64,000 bases of DNA, from positions 62,001 through 126,000 of the forward strand of contig NZ_VSDO01000004.1 of the NCBI RefSeq assembly GCF_008084145.1. The letters run 5' to 3'. The notes under the pieces are model-generated. The model worked only from the letters and a program-made list of their open reading frames with translations. It was not told the DNA's origin and did not search any database. The position numbers and the translations under genes were made by a program. This document shows, one piece after another, positions 11,313 to 20,885 of this stretch. Each line of letters begins with the position of its first letter. The stretch's first letter is position 1. This DNA comes from Paenibacillus faecis. GTDB lineage: Bacteria > Bacillota > Bacilli > Paenibacillales > Paenibacillaceae.

Positions 11313-13706
11313 CTACCCATAGACCCGGATCTCGATGACCTCCGCGTAAGCCGAGCCATGGGTCTCTTTAATGACCAGCCGGACGGCCGCCGCGGTCAAA
11401 GGGAGGGCAAGCGTGTGGACCCGTTTCCGCCGGCGGTTGCCCGTTTCGCGGAGCATGGGGATCCAGCTTCCGTCGTCCGCCAGGACCTCGATCCGGTAGC
11501 TTTTGACCAGCTCCGGGATGACTTCGAAGGGTGTCCGGTGATGGTGCAGATTGATCAGGTCCTCGTTCACATCGTCATTGAAGATCAGGTGCAGCTCCCG
11601 GATTTCCCGGGGCCGGTCCCAGCTTAGCTCGATCCAGGGAGCAGGCTGCTCCGCCGCGTCCGCCGCCGCCATCGCCATCGCGTCCGCCGGTACCGCTCCC
11701 CCCGCCGACACCGCCGCCGACACGCCCGCCGTCATGGCTCCCCCCGCCGTCAGCGCCGCCGCGTCCGCCGCCATTGCGTCCGCCCCCGTCGCCATCGGCC
11801 CGGACAGCCACATATGCGGCCCCCCATACGGGCGCTTGTAGCCGTCGATGACCCGCTCGGGGCGATAGGCCTCCGTCGGGAAGTCCGCCCGCAGGCAGAA
11901 AAGCCGGCGCGCGAGCCGCTTCATGCTCCATTCCACGACCGGCTGGGTGTCGTCGTGATCCTCTAAATCTTTGGACACGCCGGACGCTACGCCCCGCTCA
12001 AAAGCAAGCAGGCCCGTTACCGACGCGTCCGATAGGTATAATCGGAGCAAGGGATTGCCGCGCACGATGACAAAAGCGTTTTGGCTTTCGTCCGGCATCC
12101 AGTCGAGTTCCACCGCGACCCACTGTTTCGGGCCCTCGGCAACCCGCACCGAGGCTCGGTATTCGAGCGCGGCTGGGACGTAATTCTCCGGCCTGCCGGT
12201 GCTCCACACCTCGACCGTCATCTCCGTGGGGCCGGCCGCGTCGACGAGCCATTCCAGCTTGCCGCGGAGCCCCGGGTCGGCCGGTAGCAGAACGGCGATG
12301 TCGTTCTCCAGCGGGTAGGCCTCCTGCGGAGACTCGACGGCGATCCGCGAGAGATGCGAGGAGGCGCGCACGACCGCCTGCCGGGCCAAATCGCCGGGGT
12401 CGCGGTTGGCGAGCCCCAGCACGGAGGCGTCCTGCCGCAGCAGCGTTTGCTGCAGGAGCGGGGTATGGCGCCGGGACAGCTCCCGGGGCGTCATGTCCCG
12501 CTCGGCGCACAGCGCGGCCGCCGTTCCGGCGGCTTCCCCCAGGATGGCGCAGGTGGCCATCACCCGGGTGGTGCCGAAGGCGACGTGCGTCGCGCTGATA
12601 TTCCGCCCGGCGAACAGCAGGTTCGCCACGTTGGCGGAATAGAGGCTGCGGAACGGGATGTGGTAGTTGCCGTCCGCGTGCATATGCTTGGAGCCGCTGG
12701 CCTCGGCGTACATCCCCTGCGGCGGATGCAGGTCGATGGACCAGCCCCCGAAGGCGACCTGGTCGTCAAAACGCTGCTGGGCGATAATGTCGTTTTGCGT
12801 CAGGACATAATCTCCCGTAAATCGCCGATATTCGCGCTTGCCCGGCTGGGAGCCGACCCATTCCAACGTCAGGCGGTCCGCGTCGAACCTCCCCGAATTT
12901 TTGATGTAATCCCAGATGCCGTAGATCACGGCCCACAGCTCATCGCGGATCCGCTCGTTATCGTGGACCGTGTCCAGTTCGCCGCCCCACTCGATCCACC
13001 AATAATGGCAGCCGGAGTCCCCGCTGCGGATGATCCGCTTCATCGGAATCGGCGTTCGGGTAATATCCTTGGCGAACGAAGGCGGTACGAATTTGACGGG
13101 ATGCCCCGCGTCCTTCGTGTAGAAGAGCAGCGTGCTGCCCAGCGTAATCTCATCGGCTTCCTCGGGCGCCCACGCCTCCCCGAATTCATGCCGGGCTTCC
13201 CGGCCGATCCGGTAACGCGCTCCCGCCAGGAACCCGACGAGCCCGTCGCCCGTACAATCGAGAAACATCGGGCTCTCGAAAGTGATCCGCCGCTCCGATC
13301 CCATCATCCAGCCGGTCACCGACCGGATTCGCCGCTCTTCCTCCGGTCCTTCCGCTTCGACTTCGTGCACGTCGGTATTCAGATATAGCGAGATGTTCGG
13401 CTCGGCCCGCACCGTCTCCAGGACGACCAGATCCCATAGATACGGGTTGCCGTCGGGGTTGCGGTACTGGTTCTCAAGGAACATTTCGCCCATAATTCCC
13501 GTCTCCCGGGCGTACCGGTTAATCCCGTGCGCGGTCGCTCCGCAGACCCATACCCGCACCTCGCTGCTGGAGTTGCCGCCCAGCACCCCGCGGTTGTGGA
13601 CCAGGGCGACTTTCCGTCCGAGCCGGGCCGCCGCCACGGCGGCGCAAACGCCCGCCAGCCCTCCGCCGACCACGGTGATATCGTTACGAACCTTTTCCAA
13701 TTTCAT
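11313..13706 (-). CDS. FAD-dependent oxidoreductase with C-terminal discoidin-like region
   Basis: A 797-residue member of the FAD-dependent oxidoreductase family PF12831, which is often found beside sugar importers; the substrate is not established. I start it at ATG 13706, 9 bases after GGGAGTG; the GTG at 13718 overlaps that site. The N-terminal dinucleotide-binding motif (VVGGGLAGVCAA) and LGGNSSSEVR are clear. A second FAD segment (LLFAGRNISATHVAFGTTRVMAT) lies mid-protein. The last 300 residues look like beta-sandwich (F5/8-type) carbohydrate-binding modules. An alanine-rich stretch of about 50 residues (bases about 11640-11805) interrupts that region and looks like an expanded linker. 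It is the last gene of a five-gene minus-strand set. Confidence 0.85.
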   Translation of the reverse strand: MKLEKVRNDITVVGGGLAGVCAAVAAARLGRKVALVHNRGVLGGNSSSEVRVWVCGATAHGINRYARETGIMGEMFLENQYRNPDGNPYLWDLVVLETVRAEPNISLYLNTDVHEVEAEGPEEERRIRSVTGWMMGSERRITFESPMFLDCTGDGLVGFLAGARYRIGREARHEFGEAWAPEEADEITLGSTLLFYTKDAGHPVKFVPPSFAKDITRTPIPMKRIIRSGDSGCHYWWIEWGGELDTVHDNERIRDELWAVIYGIWDYIKNSGRFDADRLTLEWVGSQPGKREYRRFTGDYVLTQNDIIAQQRFDDQVAFGGWSIDLHPPQGMYAEASGSKHMHADGNYHIPFRSLYSANVANLLFAGRNISATHVAFGTTRVMATCAILGEAAGTAAALCAERDMTPRELSRRHTPLLQQTLLRQDASVLGLANRDPGDLARQAVVRASSHLSRIAVESPQEAYPLENDIAVLLPADPGLRGKLEWLVDAAGPTEMTVEVWSTGRPENYVPAALEYRASVRVAEGPKQWVAVELDWMPDESQNAFVIVRGNPLLRLYLSDASVTGLLAFERGVASGVSKDLEDHDDTQPVVEWSMKRLARRLFCLRADFPTEAYRPERVIDGYKRPYGGPHMWLSGPMATGADAMAADAAALTAGGAMTAGVSAAVSAGGAVPADAMAMAAADAAEQPAPWIELSWDRPREIRELHLIFNDDVNEDLINLHHHRTPFEVIPELVKSYRIEVLADDGSWIPMLRETGNRRRKRVHTLALPLTAAAVRLVIKETHGSAYAEVIEIRVYG

Positions 13707-13736
13707 GTTCCAAAGCACTCCCTTCCGAAATTAGGT

Positions 13737-14564
13737 TCAACCCTTAACCGCCGAGCTGGCCACGCCTTCGATGATGTATTTCTGTCCGATCAGGAAGACG
13801 AGGATCATGGGAATGATCCCGGCGGTGGCCGCGGCCATCATGCCGTTATAGTCGACGTTGTTTTCAAGAATGAAATTCTGCAGACCGAGCGGAACGGTGA
13901 ACAGATCCTGGTCGATCAGAAACACGAGCGCGTTTTCGTAGTCGTTCCAATGCCAGGAGAAGTCGATGATCGCCAGCGTAGCCAATGAAGGTTTGGCCAT
14001 CGGCAGAATGATCCGCGAGAAGATGCGGAAATGCCCGGCTCCGTCCAAAAAGGCGGCCTCGGAAATTTCATAAGGCACCGACAGGAAAAACTGCCGCATC
14101 ATAAACACGCCGAAAATGGTAAACATCCCCGGAAGAATCAGTGCCCAATGGGTGTTGTAAATGCCGGCCCAGTCGAACATGATGAATTTGGGCACAAACA
14201 GAACCTGGGGCGGGACCATCATCATGGACAAGTAAATCAGGAACAGCGCGTTCCGGCCTTTAAATTCGATCCGAGCGAAGCCGTATGCGGCCAAGGCGGA
14301 GAGCAGCACGGCCCCGGCCGTACCGAGGAGCGCTACTTTTAACGAATTCAAGTAATAATGCACGAAGCTGTTCGGTCCCGTCCATATTTTCAGGTGATGC
14401 TCCCAGTGGAAATCGGCGGGAATCCAGCGGATCGGGTAATGGAACACCTCCGCCGGCGTTTTGAACGAAGTGCTGATCATCCATAGGAAAGGAACGATCA
14501 TGACGATGCTGAAGAACAACATAAGCAACGTGAGAACGATTTTTTGCACCAGGGCTCTAGTCAT
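13737..14564 (-). CDS. Carbohydrate ABC transporter permease (MalG type)
   Basis: A 275-residue inner-membrane permease with about six hydrophobic spans. Its EAA loop (SEAAFLDGAGHFRIF) contacts the shared ATPase. It follows the partner permease by 16 bases and precedes the FAD oxidoreductase by 30, so the three are cotranscribed. There is no binding-protein gene in this cluster. The lipoprotein at 23298-24638 on the same strand has no permeases of its own and could be the partner. Confidence 0.92.
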   Translation of the reverse strand: MTRALVQKIVLTLLMLFFSIVMIVPFLWMISTSFKTPAEVFHYPIRWIPADFHWEHHLKIWTGPNSFVHYYLNSLKVALLGTAGAVLLSALAAYGFARIEFKGRNALFLIYLSMMMVPPQVLFVPKFIMFDWAGIYNTHWALILPGMFTIFGVFMMRQFFLSVPYEISEAAFLDGAGHFRIFSRIILPMAKPSLATLAIIDFSWHWNDYENALVFLIDQDLFTVPLGLQNFILENNVDYNGMMAAATAGIIPMILVFLIGQKYIIEGVASSAVKG

Positions 14565-14580
14565 TGTCGGTTTTCCCTCC

Positions 14581-15462
14581 TTAATAGTGGACCCAGCGTT
14601 TTTGTCCCATCCATTGGGCCGCGGTGAACAGCAGGATGATGAGGAACAAAGCCCAGGAGATGGCGGAGGCGTAGCCCATTTCGTAATAACGGAAGGCGTT
14701 CTGGTAGATGAACAGCGAGAGTACGGTCGTGCTGTTGCCCGGTCCGCCCTGCGTAATCGCCTGGATAATACCGAACTGCTTGATCGACATAATCAATCCG
14801 GTGATCAGCAGCAGGAAGGTCGTCGGGCTGACGAGCGGCCACAGGATGGTGCGGACCGTTTGCCAAGTGCGGGCTCCGTCGATTTTGGCGGCTTCCAGCA
14901 GTTCGCCGGACACTTCCTGCAGGGCGGCCAGATAGATGATCATGTTGTACCCGAGCATAAACCAGATCCAGATAATATCGATGGCGTACATGGACGTGTC
15001 CATCGTGGACAGCCAGCCCGGAGGATTGGCGACGCCCAGTGAGCGAAGAATACCGTTGATGGGCCCGTTGTTCGGGTGGAAAAGCAGCATCCAGACAAAG
15101 GCGACGGCCACCCCGCTTGTAATGTAGGGCATGAAATACAAGGCGCGCAGCGTCTTTTTGAGAAAAACCGAGCGGTTGAGCACGACGGCGACGACGAAAG
15201 CGAGGCCGATGGACAGCGGAACCGACAGCAGGAACAACAGCGTGTTCCCGATGGCGGTATAGAAGACCTCATCCTGCAGCATGCGCCGAATATTGGCCAT
15301 TCCGATGAAATTCGTATCCGGGTTCATAAACTTGTAGTCGGTGAACATGAGGTAAAAAGAATACGCGGCAGGAACAATAAAGAACAGCAGCACTCCCAGC
15401 ATATTAGGCCCGATAAAAAGATAGCCGAGATATTGCTGCCGTTTCATCCAGGATGTTTTCAC
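14581..15462 (-). CDS. Carbohydrate ABC transporter permease (MalF/UgpA type)
   Basis: A 293-residue inner-membrane permease, the first of the pair. The EAA loop is ELLEAAKIDGARTWQTV. The start is GTG 15462, preceded by GAGGGAGTGGGG. It lies 130 bases downstream of the response regulator gene and reads in the same direction, so the regulator pair probably controls it. Confidence 0.92.
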   Translation of the reverse strand: MKTSWMKRQQYLGYLFIGPNMLGVLLFFIVPAAYSFYLMFTDYKFMNPDTNFIGMANIRRMLQDEVFYTAIGNTLLFLLSVPLSIGLAFVVAVVLNRSVFLKKTLRALYFMPYITSGVAVAFVWMLLFHPNNGPINGILRSLGVANPPGWLSTMDTSMYAIDIIWIWFMLGYNMIIYLAALQEVSGELLEAAKIDGARTWQTVRTILWPLVSPTTFLLLITGLIMSIKQFGIIQAITQGGPGNSTTVLSLFIYQNAFRYYEMGYASAISWALFLIILLFTAAQWMGQKRWVHY

Positions 15463-15592
15463 AAAAGCCCCACTCCCTCTAAACTTGATCTCCCCTAAAG
15501 CTTACCAGCGGGACCGGAAGGGCATAAGAAACAAAACCACCGACTTCATGCGACAGAAATACGCATTTGGGGCGGCGGTCGGGTAAGGCGGT

Positions 15593-16405
15593 TTACAGTT
15601 TTGTTCTATCGTCCGTTTTGTTCAATTGTCGGTATCTGCTGGGCGTGTGCGAGGTCAGCCGTTTGAAAATCTTAATGAAGTAATTGTCGTTCATGAACCC
15701 GACCCGGTGGCCGATTTCATGCACGGGCAGGTCGGTCTCGATCAGGTAACGGATGGCTTGATTGACCCGGACTTGATGCAGGTAATGGATGAGCGTGTGG
15801 CCGGTTTTCTTTTTAAAAAGCGTGCTGACGTAGTTTTCCCCCATCATTACGTATTGGGACATGGACTTGACCGTGATATCCTGCGCGAAGTTGGCGTGGA
15901 TGTATTGCAGGATTTTCTGGATTTCCGGATGGGTGGTCACATTCTCTTGCAGCAGGGGCGGCAGTTGCGGCCGGGATGGCGTCCCATTTGCCGGGCTCGC
16001 GGCCGGCCGGTTTCCCTGAACCCGATCCTTTTGCAATTCGGCGCTGATCTTCCGCAGCGTCTCCCGCAGCGAGTTCACGCTCATCGACAGCTTCAAAATA
16101 TAGTTCGATGCGCCGTATTCCATCGCCTGGCGGACGTACTCGAAGTCGCTCATGCAGGTCAGCATGACGAAACGGGAGCCGTATCCTTCTTCCCGGCTGC
16201 GTTTTAACAGCTCGACCCCGTCCATCTCCGGCATGATAATGTCCGTCAGGACCAGATCGGGCGGTTCCCGGCGGATCATCTCCAACGCTTCCGCGCCGTT
16301 GCCGGCCTCCCCGGACACCGTGAACCCGAGTTCCTCCCAGGCGATAATTTCCCGCACGGATTCCCGCACGAACACTTCATCTTCTACGAGCAGTACATTC
16401 CACAT
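15593..16405 (-). CDS. Response regulator with AraC-type DNA-binding domain (YesN-like)
   Basis: I start this 270-residue protein at ATG 16405, preceded by GGGAGGAAT. The receiver domain (1-120) has the acidic pair in LLVEDEVF, the phosphoacceptor Asp in DLVLTDIIMPEMDG and the conserved Lys. A linker leads to a C-terminal AraC double helix-turn-helix (about 165-260) with GFMNDNYFIKIFKRLTSHTPSRYR. With the kinase just upstream it forms the kind of two-component pair that switches on neighbouring sugar importers. The next genes downstream, two permeases and an oxidoreductase, are the likely targets. Confidence 0.93.
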   Translation of the reverse strand: MWNVLLVEDEVFVRESVREIIAWEELGFTVSGEAGNGAEALEMIRREPPDLVLTDIIMPEMDGVELLKRSREEGYGSRFVMLTCMSDFEYVRQAMEYGASNYILKLSMSVNSLRETLRKISAELQKDRVQGNRPAASPANGTPSRPQLPPLLQENVTTHPEIQKILQYIHANFAQDITVKSMSQYVMMGENYVSTLFKKKTGHTLIHYLHQVRVNQAIRYLIETDLPVHEIGHRVGFMNDNYFIKIFKRLTSHTPSRYRQLNKTDDRTKL

Positions 16406-16422
16406 GAATATTCCTCCCGGTA

Positions 16423-18216
16423 TTAGGAATGCCCTTGGGCTTGATTCCATGGCTCATGGGCGTAAGGGGGCGAGAGCAGCAGCGGAAACGATAAGCGGAC
16501 GGTCGCGCCTTGATCAGAAGAACAAATCTCCATTGCACCTTTCTCTTTAAAAAGAAGACGCAATCGCTCCCGGATGTTCCCGAGTCCGATGCCCGGTCGC
16601 CTGCGGGCTCCCTTGGCGGCTTGCGCTTTTTCCATGCCGACGCCGTTGTCCGCGATTTCCACCGTCAGTTGATCCGGCGTTTCTTGATAGACCCTGATTT
16701 GAATTCGCCCCGAACCGGGCCGCGGGCTTAACCCGTGGATAATCGCGTTCTCGACCAGCGGCTGCAAGCTGAGTTTCGGAACGAGCGCATACCGGACAGT
16801 GTCCTCGTAGTCATATGTCACCTCGAACTTGTCGCGGTACCTCACCTGTTGAATGTGGACGTAAGCCTGGACCAGTTCCATTTCGTCCTGCAGATGGATC
16901 AGATCTTTATCCGTATTCAGACTGGCTTCCAGGAGCTTGCCCAAGGACAGCGTGATGTTCGTAATCTCCTCATTCCGGTGGCGGATGGAGATCCATTTAA
17001 TCGTATTGAGCGTATTCAGCAAAAAATGAGGATTGGTTTGCGCCAGCAGCATCTGAAAATGCACGGCTTCCTTCTGCCGTTCCTCGGCCTTCAGCCGCCG
17101 GATCAGCTCGTTCGTATCGTCCAGCATCGTGTTGAAGGTCCGGGTCAAGTCCAGGATCTCGCCGCTGAATTTATGCTCCGGCAGACGGATTTTTAAATTT
17201 TTCTGCACGACGGCCTTCATTTTATTTTGCAAATGGGACAGCGGGCGGGTGATCGTCGCCGAAATAAGGAAGGTCATCACCAGGAACACGCCCATCAGCA
17301 AAAAGAAAGTGAGAAAATATTGCCGCTTCAAATCCTCGATCTCGATGAACAGCACGGAAAGAGGGATGCGATTGACGATGTACCAGTCCAAGGATTCCAC
17401 ATAAATGTAGTTGATCAGGGAATTGGACGGCTTATCGATAAAATATTTCTGCTCCGGCCGGTCGGAAATGCGGGACAAGACGCTGTGGGACAGCCGGCTA
17501 TCCTGCGCCGACCGGGAAATCGTGTCCCCCGCGCTCGTCACCAGAAAATACTCCTGCTGGAGCGCCGACTGTTTCTGCGCCGACTGAAACCAGGAGGAGT
17601 AGTCGATGCTGATGCGGGCCAGGCCGTAGGGCGTCTTTTGCGCATCCTCCAAATAAGCATAGACCGACAGCAGGTACGGGCTGGTCGAAATATCCCGGAG
17701 GACGTAGTTTTCGTCGTTAGGCACCCAGCGGTAAGAGCCCCCGTTCATGGAATCCCGGGCAAATCCCGGATTGTCCCTCAGGGACCGGTAATCCAGCACG
17801 GCTCTGGGCGAATAGGAAGTGTATACGTTTTCATTTAAGTCCAGAAGCGTAAAGTACACGGAGGGATTGTACAGGAAAAAGCTGTTGTTCAAATTGTTGA
17901 ATATACTCTCGATCATCCTCTTGTTCTCCAGCGGGTTGCGCTGTTCGGGATGACTCAGCACGGTTTTTACGGTGCTGTCCTGTTGCAGAAAAATCAGCGT
18001 TTTGAAGGCGACGCTGATCTGTTCCTCCAGCGTCCGGTACATCTGCTCCAACTGATAATGACTCTGCTGGCTGATTTTTTGCTGCACGAGCAGTTCGATC
18101 CGCTGATAGTTATATAAATTCAAAGCGCAAAAGGGAAGCAGAATCAAAAACACAAACGCGGCGAACAAGCGGTACTTCAGCTTTTGGGGAATCAGAAAAC
18201 GGATGGCTTGTGGCAT
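16423..18216 (-). CDS. Sensor histidine kinase (YesM-like)
   Basis: A 597-residue membrane kinase. A first membrane span near residues 14-35 and a second near 285-310 bracket a large extracellular sensor of the Cache type. A HAMP linker follows, then the HisKA_7TM-like box with the phosphorylated His in QTNPHFLLNTLNTIKWIS, and a GHKL ATPase with the N box (PLVENAIIHG) and G box (GIGLGNIRERL). It is the first gene of the minus-strand set and is followed 17 bases later by its regulator. It probably senses an extracellular oligosaccharide or its binding protein. Confidence 0.93.
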   Translation of the reverse strand: MPQAIRFLIPQKLKYRLFAAFVFLILLPFCALNLYNYQRIELLVQQKISQQSHYQLEQMYRTLEEQISVAFKTLIFLQQDSTVKTVLSHPEQRNPLENKRMIESIFNNLNNSFFLYNPSVYFTLLDLNENVYTSYSPRAVLDYRSLRDNPGFARDSMNGGSYRWVPNDENYVLRDISTSPYLLSVYAYLEDAQKTPYGLARISIDYSSWFQSAQKQSALQQEYFLVTSAGDTISRSAQDSRLSHSVLSRISDRPEQKYFIDKPSNSLINYIYVESLDWYIVNRIPLSVLFIEIEDLKRQYFLTFFLLMGVFLVMTFLISATITRPLSHLQNKMKAVVQKNLKIRLPEHKFSGEILDLTRTFNTMLDDTNELIRRLKAEERQKEAVHFQMLLAQTNPHFLLNTLNTIKWISIRHRNEEITNITLSLGKLLEASLNTDKDLIHLQDEMELVQAYVHIQQVRYRDKFEVTYDYEDTVRYALVPKLSLQPLVENAIIHGLSPRPGSGRIQIRVYQETPDQLTVEIADNGVGMEKAQAAKGARRRPGIGLGNIRERLRLLFKEKGAMEICSSDQGATVRLSFPLLLSPPYAHEPWNQAQGHS

Positions 18217-18427
18217 CTCGGGTACCGCCTCCCTTGAGGTGGGTGTTTTTTTTTCAATTATAGCATAGGGAGAAAAGGGCGGAGGGCCTTGGGGTAAATT
18301 GCGTTGTTTTGTAGAGAAACAAAGATTTGTTCTATTGATGGGAGCGATTTTAGGAGTGATTTACAAAAGGCGGGGTGTCGCCTAAGATGGAAATTAGTAC
18401 ATTGCACCACTGCGTGAGGTGAATCGG

Positions 18428-19291
18428 GTGGATTCAACGGGATCGGAAGAACAGATTTGGGAAGACATTGAGAATAGTCTTCGCCGCCGTTTCGGAATCG
18501 AGGTGTTCGAGCGCACGCCGATCCGGCGGGGATGGTTAAATCTAAAATGGAAAGTGAGTACGGATGCGGGACAGCTTCTGATCAAACAGTACAACAGGGA
18601 GCGGTTTAAACTTTATAAGTCGGAGGAATTGCTCCGGGCTTTCTCGCAGCAGATCAGGCTAAGGGAGAGCGGGCTGCCATGCCCCCGGTTGCTGTCGGAC
18701 CGCGGGGAGGTATTTGTGACCAGCGAGGACGGCGAACGCTTTCTGGTGATGGAGTTTTGCGAGGGAAGTTTGGTTCTGCCCGGCCGAGTCGGTGAGCGGC
18801 AGATTCATGATTTGGGCCTCGTCACGGCCCGGATGCATCACTTGCTGAACGACGGGACGCTGGGTGCGAAGGCAAGCCCGCAGTTCGTTCCGCCGAGCTG
18901 TGAGGAGCGAATGGGCCATTGGCGGTCCCTAAGGCAGACGGCAGCGGCGGCGGGGGATGATCGGCTTGTGGGGGAGGTCGAGACCCAACTCCGGGCGACG
19001 GAGGTGGCGGACATCGATCGGTTTGCGGGCGCGGCTATGGGATGGGCGCACCGGGACTTGTGGGTGGACAACCTGTTGTTTTTTGAGGACCGGGTGGCGG
19101 CTGTGCTTGATTTCGACAGGTTGAATTACGATTACCCGGCGCTTGATGCGGCCCGGGCGGTGATCTCCTGCGCTCTGGACGATCAGGGGCGGTTGGATGC
19201 TTTTCTCGCACGGGCTTTCATGGCAGGGTATACGGAAGAACGGCATGCGGCCTCAGGGTTCCTGACCCAGGCTTTGCAGCTGTTGTGGTAG
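18428..19291 (+). CDS. Aminoglycoside phosphotransferase-family kinase, cut short by an amber codon
   Basis: A small-molecule kinase of the APH/choline kinase fold, 287 residues to the first stop. Kinase elements are visible: the ATP-binding lysine in QLLIKQYNRE, the catalytic loop GWAHRDLWVDNLLF and the metal-binding VLDFDRLNYD. I start it at GTG 18428 after GTGAGGTG; the GTG at 18419 lacks a ribosome site. After LQALQ-type helix residues QLLW the frame meets TAG (19289-19291), yet the same frame continues with sensible sequence to TAA at 19418-19420. Relatives in Paenibacillus typically continue with a WYME-like stretch here. The substrate is unknown; catalytic residues lie before the stop, so the short product may still work. 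Confidence 0.75.
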   Translation: MDSTGSEEQIWEDIENSLRRRFGIEVFERTPIRRGWLNLKWKVSTDAGQLLIKQYNRERFKLYKSEELLRAFSQQIRLRESGLPCPRLLSDRGEVFVTSEDGERFLVMEFCEGSLVLPGRVGERQIHDLGLVTARMHHLLNDGTLGAKASPQFVPPSCEERMGHWRSLRQTAAAAGDDRLVGEVETQLRATEVADIDRFAGAAMGWAHRDLWVDNLLFFEDRVAAVLDFDRLNYDYPALDAARAVISCALDDQGRLDAFLARAFMAGYTEERHAASGFLTQALQLLW

Positions 19292-19420
19292 ATGGAAGGC
19301 GTGCGGTGGATACATGCGGAGATGGACAGGGAGAGAGACACGACCGTCCGGTTTGCCAAGGAAATGGAGTGGTTGGCTCACCATGTAACGGATCTGCCGG
19401 CGATGCTTGAAGGTTTGTAA
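19292..19420 (+). pseudogene. C-terminal part of the preceding kinase gene, beyond the in-frame amber stop
   Basis: The 42 codons after the TAG read MEGVRWIHAEMDRERDT and on to MLEGL, in frame with the kinase. They end in TAA at 19418-19420, which overlaps the ATG of the next gene (TAATG). Such overlap is typical of coupled genes and argues that the ancestral kinase ended here. The change is explained by one base (TAC or TAT to TAG). Confidence 0.65.
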
Positions 19421-20532
19421 TGGACTCGCGATTATATACGGAGGAGGAACTAGGGATGATCACGGAGGAAATGGCACGCGCCTGTTCGGCGGAGATGGAG
19501 CGGACGAGAAGGCTGGACCCCGGTCTGCTGGAGGCGGTTCATGAGCTGGGTTGGTTCAAACTGTTTGTGCCGGAGGAGCTGGGCGGAAGGATGCTGGCTC
19601 TGCCGGAAGCGCTGGAGGTGTTTGAGGAAGCCGCCCGGCTGGACGGGAATTTGGGTTGGCTGGTGACGATCGGATCGGGCGGCGGTATGTTTGCGGCCTA
19701 TATGGAGCCGGAGGTGGCGCGGGAGTTGTTCTCTCCCCGGGCGGCCGTGGTCGCCGGCAGCGGAGCCCCCTCGGGCGTGGCCCGCAAGATCGAAGGCGGC
19801 TATACCGTGACCGGCTCCTGGAAATACTGCAGCGGGTCTTCCTATGCGACGCTGTTTACGGCAAACTGCCGTATCGCCTATGGAGAGGCCGAGGCGGACG
19901 AGGAAGCTCCGATCCGTTCGTTTGTGTTTTTGCCGGAGCAGGTGGAGATCGTTCCGGATTGGAACGCCTTTGGCCTGAGGGCGACGGAATCCCATACGAT
20001 GAGGGTGGACCGGATTTTCGTGCCGGAAGAGCGGACTTTTGATCTTGGGGAGCAAAAGGGTTTCCGGGATTACGCCATCTACCGCTACCCGTTTCTTCCG
20101 TTTGCGGAGACGTCGTTTGCGGCGATGGCTTTGGGTCTGGCGCGTCATTTCCTGGACGAGGCGTCCGGCCTGGCGGAAGCGAACAAGGCGGGATGGGAGG
20201 CTGCCCAAGCGCATCGCTATCCGTTCGTCCGCCAGCGGACCGACCGGATGGAGACGGAATGGGCCCAGGCCCGCGATACGTTCTACCGTGCGGTCCGCGA
20301 GTCCTGGGACCAGGTGGAGCACGGCGGTACGCTGACGGAAGAAGCCCAGCGGCTGGTCGGACAAATCAGCAAGCAAGCCGCCCGCACGGCCGTCGGCTGC
20401 GCCGGGGAACTATTCCCGTACCTGGGGATGCACGCCGTGATGGAGGACACGACCATCAACCGGATCTGGCGGGATCTGCACACCGTTGCGCATCATGTGT
20501 TGCTGGTTTCTTTTGAGGAGGAGAAAGGGTAA
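19420..20532 (+). CDS. Acyl-CoA dehydrogenase / flavin monooxygenase family protein
   Basis: A 370-residue flavoprotein of the acyl-CoA dehydrogenase fold. The N-terminal helical domain, the middle beta domain (VTGSWKYCSGSSYATLFTA, flavin contact) and the C-terminal helical bundle are all present. Several features, including no clear catalytic glutamate at the usual acyl-CoA dehydrogenase position that I can pick out, fit the HpaB/DszC-like monooxygenase branch equally well. ATG 19420 overlaps the TAA of the kinase frame, so the two are coupled. The substrate is unknown. Confidence 0.8.
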   Translation: MDSRLYTEEELGMITEEMARACSAEMERTRRLDPGLLEAVHELGWFKLFVPEELGGRMLALPEALEVFEEAARLDGNLGWLVTIGSGGGMFAAYMEPEVARELFSPRAAVVAGSGAPSGVARKIEGGYTVTGSWKYCSGSSYATLFTANCRIAYGEAEADEEAPIRSFVFLPEQVEIVPDWNAFGLRATESHTMRVDRIFVPEERTFDLGEQKGFRDYAIYRYPFLPFAETSFAAMALGLARHFLDEASGLAEANKAGWEAAQAHRYPFVRQRTDRMETEWAQARDTFYRAVRESWDQVEHGGTLTEEAQRLVGQISKQAARTAVGCAGELFPYLGMHAVMEDTTINRIWRDLHTVAHHVLLVSFEEEKG

Positions 20533-20580
20533 CATTAGTAAACGCGTTGGATAAAGTGAACGGGGCCAGGGACATAGGGG

Positions 20581-20603
20581 AAGTCGGCGGAAGCCGACTT
20601 TTT
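20581..20603 (+). terminator. Terminator after the acyl-CoA dehydrogenase-like gene
   Basis: AAGTCGGC and GCCGACTT form a perfect stem around GGAA, followed by T residues. Confidence 0.85.
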
Positions 20604-20642
20604 CTACATTTTCAAGAACCGCAAACGGAAGATAGGGAGAGT

Positions 20643-20885
20643 TTAGAATTCCCCTTCATTGAATTCGGAAACCTCGGCATTCAGAACATACTCGAGGAAC
20701 TCCAGCGTTATCTCCGATACGGCATCCTCCTCGGGTAAATAAATAAATTTACTGATACGCAAAATATCTGTCTTGAATACTTCTACGAGTTTCAACATGG
20801 CTTCCGTATCCCGCTGTTTGGCGGATTGAAGCAGCTTTAGTAATTCGCGGTCCGAGATAAAAGTTGGATCATTTTTTTCTTGCAT
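20643..20885 (-). CDS. Small sigma-region-2-like protein (RsoA-like partner)
   Basis: An 80-residue, acidic, helical protein. Its layout, with a helix-turn-helix-like stretch at about residues 12-35 (RELLKLLQSAKQRDTEAML) and then an amphipathic region, resembles the sigma region 2 fragment RsoA (YvrHa) that works with SigO in B. subtilis. It overlaps the end of the sigma-region-4-like gene upstream by 49 bases, so the two are made together. The likeness is by pattern; the alternative is an unrelated small DNA-binding protein. Confidence 0.55.
   Translation of the reverse strand: MQEKNDPTFISDRELLKLLQSAKQRDTEAMLKLVEVFKTDILRISKFIYLPEEDAVSEITLEFLEYVLNAEVSEFNEGEF

Noticed and set aside
12354..13388. 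344-codon open frame on the plus strand opposite the FAD oxidoreductase
   Set aside because: No ribosome site, no domain, and full overlap with a clear gene on the other strand.
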